DNA of 64,000 nt from Roseateles toxinivorans (GTDB lineage Bacteria > Pseudomonadota > Gammaproteobacteria > Burkholderiales > Burkholderiaceae_C): assembly GCF_004362525.1 (NCBI RefSeq), contig NZ_SNXS01000005.1, positions 186,001-250,000 on the forward strand, in the 5' to 3' direction. Shown in pieces: positions 58,998 to 64,000 of the stretch. The notes below the pieces were generated by a model, which ran no database searches, was not told the origin of the DNA, and saw only the letters and a list, made by a program, of their open reading frames with translations. The position numbers were made by a program, and so were the translations under genes. Every line of letters begins with the position of its first letter. Position 1 is the first letter of the stretch.

Positions 58998-61952
58998 GTG
59001 AAGTTGCTGAAGCGATGCCGGATCAAGGCCTGCGGGATGCTGGTTTCGCTGCTGGCATGCGGGGCAGCGCTATCGCCGCTCCAGGCCCAGGAAGCACCCG
59101 TGCTGGTGCTGGACGTGGGCAGCCACACCGGCCCGCTGCGCCGACTCGGCACCGACCCGGGTGGCCGTCTGGCCGTGACAGCCTCCGACGACAAGACCGC
59201 CATGCTCTGGGACCTGGCCAGCGGCCGCCCGCTGCGCACCTTGCGGGTGCCGGTGGGCGAGGACGAGAGCGGCCGGCTCTACGGCGCAGCCATCGCCCCC
59301 GATGGCCGCACGGTGGCGTTGGCGGGCACCACGGCCCTGGCCGGCGGCCAGCCCCGCATCTATCTGTTCGACCTGCCCTCGGGCAATTTCCGCAGCGCCT
59401 TCCGGGCGCTGGGCGCCAATGTCCGGCACCTGGCCTGGTCGGCCGATGGCCAGTGGCTGGCCGCCGCCTATATCGGCGAGGCCGCACTGCGGGTGTTCAG
59501 GGCCGATGGCACGCTGGCCCATGAAACCAGGCTGCCCGCCGATGCCTATGGCCTGTCCATCAATGCGGCCGGCCAGCTGGCCGTCAGCGCCTTCGATGGG
59601 CGGATCAGATTGTTCAATCTGGGCGCCACCGGGGTGCAGGCCGCCGGTGAAATCACCGTGGCACTGAACGACCCGGTCGGCGTGCGCCACTCACCCGATG
59701 GCCGGCTGCTGGCGGTGGGCTATTTTTCGCGCACGCCGCGCGGCCGGGTGCAGGTCGATGTCTATGACGGGCAGACGCGCCAGTTGCAGCGCAGCTTCGA
59801 CTTCGGCGACCTGTACTACGGCAATCTGATGAACGTCGGCTGGCAGGCTGATGGCCGCGCGTTGTATGCCGGCGGCACCGGCTACAACGACGCCGGCCGC
59901 TTCGTCGTCAAGCGCATCAGCTGGCCCGAGGGGCGCAGCGAGGGCGCGGTGGTGGCCGGCGATTCGATCCAGGACTTTGCCACCCTGCCCGGCGGCCGCA
60001 TCGCCTTTGCCAGCTTCGATGCCACCTGGACGGTGCTCGACGGTCTGCGCCCGGTGATGCAGAGCGGCTCGCTGACCACCCGCGTGGCCAATGCCTCCGC
60101 ACTCAAGGTCAGCGCGGACGCCGCCAGCGTCGAATGGCGAGGCGCCAGCGGCGACACCCATTCGTTCGCGCTGGCCGCACGTCGCCCCGGTAAGGGCGAG
60201 GCCGGCAGCCGCGCACCCGATCCGTCCAGCTTCAGACTGCGCGTCAGCGAATGGGAGAACACGCGCACACCCAAGGTCAATGGCAATGCGGTCGAGCTGA
60301 TGCCCAATGAATCCTCACGGGCTGCGGCCCTGCTGCCCGATGGCGGCTCGGTGATGCTGGCCACCAGCCGGGCGCTGCGCAGGCTGAACGCCAAGGGCGT
60401 GGCGATGTGGACCGTGCCGCTGCACACCGAGGCCCGCTCGGTCAATGTCTCGGCCGATGGCAAGCTGGTGGTGGCGGCGCTGGCCGACGGCACCTTGCGC
60501 TGGCGCCGCGCCGACGATGGCGCGGCCCTGCTGTCCCTGCTGCTGCTGCAGGACGGCCGCTGGGTGGTCTGGACGGAGGCCGGCTATTTCGACGCCGGTC
60601 CGGGCTCGGAGGATCTGGTCGGCTGGCTGGTGCCGCGCCCGGGTGGCGAGCGGGCCGACTATTTCGGCGTGTCGCGTTTCCGCGAGCGCTATCTGCGCCC
60701 GGACGTGATCGACCAGGTGCTGGCCCAGCGCGACCCGGCCCGTGCGCTGCAGGTGGCCAATACCCAGCGCGTGCAGCTGGCGCAGGAGCAGGCCAATCCC
60801 GAGGTCGTGAAGTCCCTGCAGGCCGAGCTGGCGCCGCGGCCGCTCGCGCTGTCGCTGCCGCCGGTGGTGACCCTGGCGCAAGTGCCCAGTACCGAAGTGG
60901 GGTACCTGCCGCGGGTCGAGACCAGCCTGGCCGAGCTGGCGATCAACTACAAGCTGTTCGCTGCCGACAAGCAGGCGATGGAGAAGCTGATCGTGCGCGT
61001 CGATGGCCGCCCGGTGGAAGCCACCTTCAAGCAGACCGACATCGGCGCCGGCGGTGAGGCCGAGGGTCGCATGGTGATCGCGCTGAGCAAGCACGAGGGC
61101 AAGATCCAGATCTTCGCCGAGGGGCCGAATGGCACCTCGATGCCGGCCGAGCTGGATTTCGTCAGCACCGCGCCGGCGCTGCAGCCGCCGGTGGACCGGC
61201 GGCCCAGGCTCTATCTGCTGGCGGTCGGCGTGAGCCGCTATGCCAACAAGGACTACAACCTGGGCCTGGCGGCCAAGGATGCGCGTGACTTCTCCCGCGC
61301 GCTGGAGCAGCAGAGCGGCATCTACTACCAGCAGGTCGAGTCCCGCCTGCTGCTGGACGAGCAGGCCACCCGCGCCAATATGCTGGCCGGCCTGCGCTGG
61401 CTGCAGACAGTGACCAAGCCCAATGACATGGCCATGTTGTTCGTCGCCGGTCATGGCGTGGCCGACGCGGCCGACATCTACCACTTCCTGCCCCATGACA
61501 TGAAGGACACCCAGGTGGCCCAGACCGGCGTGTCCGAGACCCAGCTGCGCGGCACGCTGGCCGCGATCAAGGGCCGGGCGCTGTTCTTCGTCGATACCTG
61601 CTTTGCCGGCAAGTCGGTGGGCAAGTTCACCCGCCGCGAGATCACCCGCCTGGCCAATGGCCTGGCCAGCGCCGAGCTCGGCGTGATCGTGTTCTCGGGC
61701 AGCGCACCACGCCAGGAGTCGCTGGAAGACACGGCCTGGGGCAACGGCGCCTTCACCAAGGCCCTGGTCGCCGGCCTGTCGGGCAATGCCGATTTCCGCA
61801 AGGAGGGCGTGGTCACCCACAAGGGCCTGGACTACTACGTCGCTCACGAGGTGCGCTCGCTGACCCAGGGCCGCCAGACCCCGGTCACCGCCGTGCCGAA
61901 TGGCATCTCGGATTTCCCATTGGCCGCAGTGCCGGCCACCACCCGCAAGTGA
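58998..61952 (+). CDS. Exported WD40-repeat caspase-like (C14) protein
   Basis: A 984-residue protein. A signal peptide (about 1-31, with an LLAC21 that could also be a lipobox) points to the periplasm or outer membrane. Residues about 40-340 form WD40-like beta-propeller repeats, followed by a region of unknown fold. The caspase/orthocaspase domain (about 735-975) has the dyad His819 in VAGHGVAD and Cys868 in FVDTCFAG. Metacaspase relatives cleave after Arg or Lys. It starts with GTG after GGAGGG. It precedes a lipoprotein gene by 18 bp, so the two are likely co-transcribed. Target unknown. Confidence 0.88.
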   Translation: MKLLKRCRIKACGMLVSLLACGAALSPLQAQEAPVLVLDVGSHTGPLRRLGTDPGGRLAVTASDDKTAMLWDLASGRPLRTLRVPVGEDESGRLYGAAIAPDGRTVALAGTTALAGGQPRIYLFDLPSGNFRSAFRALGANVRHLAWSADGQWLAAAYIGEAALRVFRADGTLAHETRLPADAYGLSINAAGQLAVSAFDGRIRLFNLGATGVQAAGEITVALNDPVGVRHSPDGRLLAVGYFSRTPRGRVQVDVYDGQTRQLQRSFDFGDLYYGNLMNVGWQADGRALYAGGTGYNDAGRFVVKRISWPEGRSEGAVVAGDSIQDFATLPGGRIAFASFDATWTVLDGLRPVMQSGSLTTRVANASALKVSADAASVEWRGASGDTHSFALAARRPGKGEAGSRAPDPSSFRLRVSEWENTRTPKVNGNAVELMPNESSRAAALLPDGGSVMLATSRALRRLNAKGVAMWTVPLHTEARSVNVSADGKLVVAALADGTLRWRRADDGAALLSLLLLQDGRWVVWTEAGYFDAGPGSEDLVGWLVPRPGGERADYFGVSRFRERYLRPDVIDQVLAQRDPARALQVANTQRVQLAQEQANPEVVKSLQAELAPRPLALSLPPVVTLAQVPSTEVGYLPRVETSLAELAINYKLFAADKQAMEKLIVRVDGRPVEATFKQTDIGAGGEAEGRMVIALSKHEGKIQIFAEGPNGTSMPAELDFVSTAPALQPPVDRRPRLYLLAVGVSRYANKDYNLGLAAKDARDFSRALEQQSGIYYQQVESRLLLDEQATRANMLAGLRWLQTVTKPNDMAMLFVAGHGVADAADIYHFLPHDMKDTQVAQTGVSETQLRGTLAAIKGRALFFVDTCFAGKSVGKFTRREITRLANGLASAELGVIVFSGSAPRQESLEDTAWGNGAFTKALVAGLSGNADFRKEGVVTHKGLDYYVAHEVRSLTQGRQTPVTAVPNGISDFPLAAVPATTRK

Positions 61953-61970
61953 AACGCAAGGAGCGTGAGC

Positions 61971-63653
61971 ATGAATGATCAGAAGAGCGAGCGAGATACC
62001 GTCCTGAATCCGATGCTGCGTATCGGATGGATGGCCCTGGTGGTATCCCTGGCCGCTTGCGGCGGTGGCGGCGGCGACCCCGCCCCTGCGCCGCCGGCCC
62101 CCGCGCCTGCTCCGGCTCCCGCCCCGGCACCAGCACCGGCTCCAACGCCAGCACCGCCACCGGCACCCGCGCCGGCGCCCGAGTTCGAGATCCTCTCCGG
62201 CGGAGCGGCCTGCGGTGGCAACTGCGCTGCCGACAGCGGCGATGGCGGCGGCGCCGGCAGCGGTGGTGACGGCGGTGACGGCGGCGGTGGCGGACTGGGC
62301 CAGATGCGCAAGGTCAAGGTCACGGTCAGCAAGCCCGATGGGGCCGTGCTCGGCTCGGCTGTGCTGGTCAACAACCTGGTTTCGCTCTATCCGAGAACCT
62401 ACAAGGGCCCGATCATTCTCGAATTCGCCGACGACGGCTCGGGCGGTGGCGAATACTTCGACGAGGCCAAGAAAGCCTGGATCAACCTCGCTGGTCAGAA
62501 GCTGCATGTGCTGGTGCCGGAACTGACCCACCATGTCAGCGCCAACCCGCTGACCGAAGCGGCTTACCAGTACGCATTGACCACCTTCGGCACCAGCACC
62601 CCGCTGACCGCCGCACAAATGACCACGGCCAACAACACCGTGCGCGCCGCCTTCAATGCGCGTGTGCCGGCCCAGTACGCCATCACCGACATCACCAACT
62701 ATGCCGAGGCGGTGGGCGACGCAACCAAGGCTGGAGATCTGCCCAACACCCATGCGGGGCGTTACGGCACGCTGCTGGCCTCGCTGCCGCGGGCGGCGAG
62801 TGAGTTCAACCCGGCCTTGGCGGCCCCCGCCCTGAGCTTCACCAACCAGTTGGTCAAGGACGTCAAGGACGACGGCACCGTCAATGCCTCGGTGGCCTCG
62901 ACCGAGCAGACCGCCTACGGTCCGGGTATTTCGCAGTCGCTGGCCACGGCCGTGGTCAGTGCCAAGACCGACTATGCCTCGCCGACCCAGCCGACGCCGA
63001 CCACGGCGCCGAGCACCTGTTTCAACCCGGCGCTGTATGTGGTCGGGTCCAAACAGGTCCTGAACTACCGCAACACCAACTCCGGCGGCTCCGTCACCAG
63101 CGAGACCTACACGACGGAGATCATGCGGCAGACCACCTTCGAAGGCTTCCCGGCACTGGAGCTGAAGTTCACGTCGGTGGGAGCTGGTTCCGACGACGCA
63201 CTGACCTTCAGCTATTACAGCCCGGACCTGAGCAACGGCTATATCGCCTACGGTACCAACGTCACGCTGGGGAGCAATCTGGGCAGCATGAAGATACTGT
63301 TCAATCCGCCGATTCGCAATCGCCTCTTCCTGCTCAAGCCCGGAGAAAGCGACACCCGCAGCATCTCGGCCACCTCGACCAGCTATGACGCCTCGGGGGC
63401 CATCATCTTCGGGCCGACATCGGTGTCGATAACACAGATCGACAAGTTCATCGGCTATGAGGACGTCACGGTCCCGGCAGGCACCTTCCGCGGCACCTGC
63501 AAGTTCCAGACGGACGATGGCCAGGGCGAAGTGATGACGCAGTGGTTCAGCAGTTCGGGCGAGGGCGTGCAGGTCAAGTCGACCTCGACGGGCAGCTTCG
63601 GCTTCACCAGCGAGCTGATCTCGGGCACCTTCAACGGCAAGCCGGTGCGCTGA
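61971..63653 (+). CDS. Outer-membrane lipoprotein with Pro-Ala and Gly-rich linkers
   Basis: A 560-residue predicted lipoprotein. The lipobox SLAAC places the lipidated Cys at residue 30, and Gly at +2 suggests outer-membrane sorting. It is followed by about 45 residues of repeated Pro-Ala, then a Gly/Ser/Asp-rich stretch. The rest is a folded region with KVTVSKPDGAVLGS, VPELTHHVSANPLTEAAYQY and a C-terminal beta-rich part. I recognise no family. The start was chosen at the ATG 7 bp after AAGGAG; a GTG two codons upstream is possible. It follows the caspase gene by 18 bp. Confidence 0.8.
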   Translation: MNDQKSERDTVLNPMLRIGWMALVVSLAACGGGGGDPAPAPPAPAPAPAPAPAPAPAPTPAPPPAPAPAPEFEILSGGAACGGNCAADSGDGGGAGSGGDGGDGGGGGLGQMRKVKVTVSKPDGAVLGSAVLVNNLVSLYPRTYKGPIILEFADDGSGGGEYFDEAKKAWINLAGQKLHVLVPELTHHVSANPLTEAAYQYALTTFGTSTPLTAAQMTTANNTVRAAFNARVPAQYAITDITNYAEAVGDATKAGDLPNTHAGRYGTLLASLPRAASEFNPALAAPALSFTNQLVKDVKDDGTVNASVASTEQTAYGPGISQSLATAVVSAKTDYASPTQPTPTTAPSTCFNPALYVVGSKQVLNYRNTNSGGSVTSETYTTEIMRQTTFEGFPALELKFTSVGAGSDDALTFSYYSPDLSNGYIAYGTNVTLGSNLGSMKILFNPPIRNRLFLLKPGESDTRSISATSTSYDASGAIIFGPTSVSITQIDKFIGYEDVTVPAGTFRGTCKFQTDDGQGEVMTQWFSSSGEGVQVKSTSTGSFGFTSELISGTFNGKPVR

Positions 63654-63672
63654 GCACAGAGGGTTCCGGTCC

Positions 63673-63729
63673 GCGTCGGGATCGAGGCATGCTTCAATAG
63701 CGGCCTCGATACCGACGCTTTTCTTTTTT
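63673..63729 (+). terminator. Strong intrinsic terminator after the lipoprotein gene
   Basis: The 16-bp arms GCGTCGGGATCGAGGC (63673-63688) and GCCTCGATACCGACGC (63703-63718) pair with one mismatch. They are followed by TTTTCTTTTTT. This is the clearest terminator in the window and closes the caspase-lipoprotein unit. Confidence 0.93.
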
Positions 63730-63738
63730 CACGCTCCG

Positions 63739-64000
63739 ATGACTGTCCGCCTCCTGCTGGCCCGGCTCACCACCGGTCCGGCGGCCGCGCCCTGGTGGCG
63801 CCGCCTGACCCTCTTGATGATCCTGGCCGTGCTGTACCTGGCGCTGTCGCCCTCGCCGCCCCGGCAGATGGACACCGGCTGGGACAAGTCCAACCACGCG
63901 CTGGCCTTTGCCTCGCTGATGGTGGCCGGCTTCTTCGGCTATGCCAGCAGCCGCGCGCGCCTGGCGGGTCTGTGGCTGGCCCTGCTGGCCCTGGGCGCGG
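63739..64000 (+). CDS. VanZ-like family protein, 3' end missing
   Basis: The first 87 codons of a membrane protein. After a basic start come a TM (about 24-40), DTGWDKSNHALAFASLM and a second hydrophobic helix. The D-K-x-x-H pattern before a helix is typical of VanZ-like proteins, which can alter resistance to glycopeptide or lipoglycopeptide antibiotics in some species; the role here is unknown. The gene continues past the right edge of the window. Confidence 0.75.
   Translation, partial: MTVRLLLARLTTGPAAAPWWRRLTLLMILAVLYLALSPSPPRQMDTGWDKSNHALAFASLMVAGFFGYASSRARLAGLWLALLALGA

Noticed and set aside
60315-62753. An 812-codon reverse frame across the caspase and lipoprotein genes
   Set aside because: It spans two clear genes and a promoter region, is biased to His/Gln/Arg/Gly, and has no motif.
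1-64000. Insertion sequences, prophage genes, CRISPR arrays or rRNA
   Set aside because: No transposase, integrase, phage structural gene, spaced repeat array or rRNA segment was seen on either strand.

Overview
The window reads as chromosomal DNA of a betaproteobacterium of the order Burkholderiales, most likely the Roseateles/Paucibacter/Rubrivivax side of the order. That placement is inferred from very high G+C, a PEP-CTERM protein, the mix of housekeeping genes and the style of the dispersed repeats; no rRNA or other phylogenetic marker is present. Genes are densely packed on both strands, often with 4-base ATGA-type overlaps. I saw no insertion sequence, prophage, CRISPR array or replication origin.

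Layout. 1-5.3 kb: end of an Smr-domain gene, a group II truncated globin, a MinD/FlhG-like ATPase with a diguanylate cyclase, and a cheR-cheD-cheB set. 5.3-11.3 kb: a 1108-residue cyclase/ATPase/TPR regulator, a PEP-CTERM protein and an EAL-GGDEF protein. 11.3-17 kb: DMT exporter plus sulfurtransferase, a universal stress protein, a ZIP transporter, a Tat-exported dienelactone hydrolase and Ppx/GppA. 17-21.7 kb: a reverse-strand run of LpxH-like phosphoesterase, glycosyltransferase, polyphosphate kinase and SixA-like phosphatase. 21.7-28.8 kb: a phosphoglycerate-mutase-like gene, recJ, a hybrid histidine kinase and a convergent chemoreceptor with a related sensor domain. 28.9-36 kb: PHP phosphoesterase, DMT transporter, YciO, a thioredoxin-fold protein, RidA, PlsY, YbaK, a class V aminotransferase and an aldo/keto reductase. 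36-38.3 kb: a membrane protein/HTH regulator pair with two unknown envelope genes. 38.3-43.6 kb: acyl-CoA synthetase, a degenerate HD-GYP protein, GNAT, alpha/beta hydrolase and exonuclease. 43.6-48.1 kb: a cNMP/CBS/DUF294 protein and a two-subunit sodium:solute symporter. 48.2-54.3 kb: TPR and membrane proteins, prfB with its programmed frameshift, pepN, fbp and tRNA-Thr(CGT). 54.5-63.7 kb: an accessory-looking block with a secreted SGNH hydrolase, an anchored unknown protein, an apolipoprotein N-acyltransferase-like protein with a long extra C-terminal membrane part, an exported WD40-caspase protein and a lipoprotein. A VanZ-like gene runs off the right edge.

The genes suggest a motile, aerobic or microaerobic bacterium with heavy cyclic-di-GMP and cyclic-nucleotide signalling, polyphosphate metabolism, carboxylate uptake and gluconeogenesis. 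The least ordinary features are a family of palindromic repeats at gene ends (two copies supply the stop codons of both converging genes), an in-frame repeat inserted in a glycosyltransferase, the Lnt-like fusion protein, and the exported caspase-lipoprotein pair.
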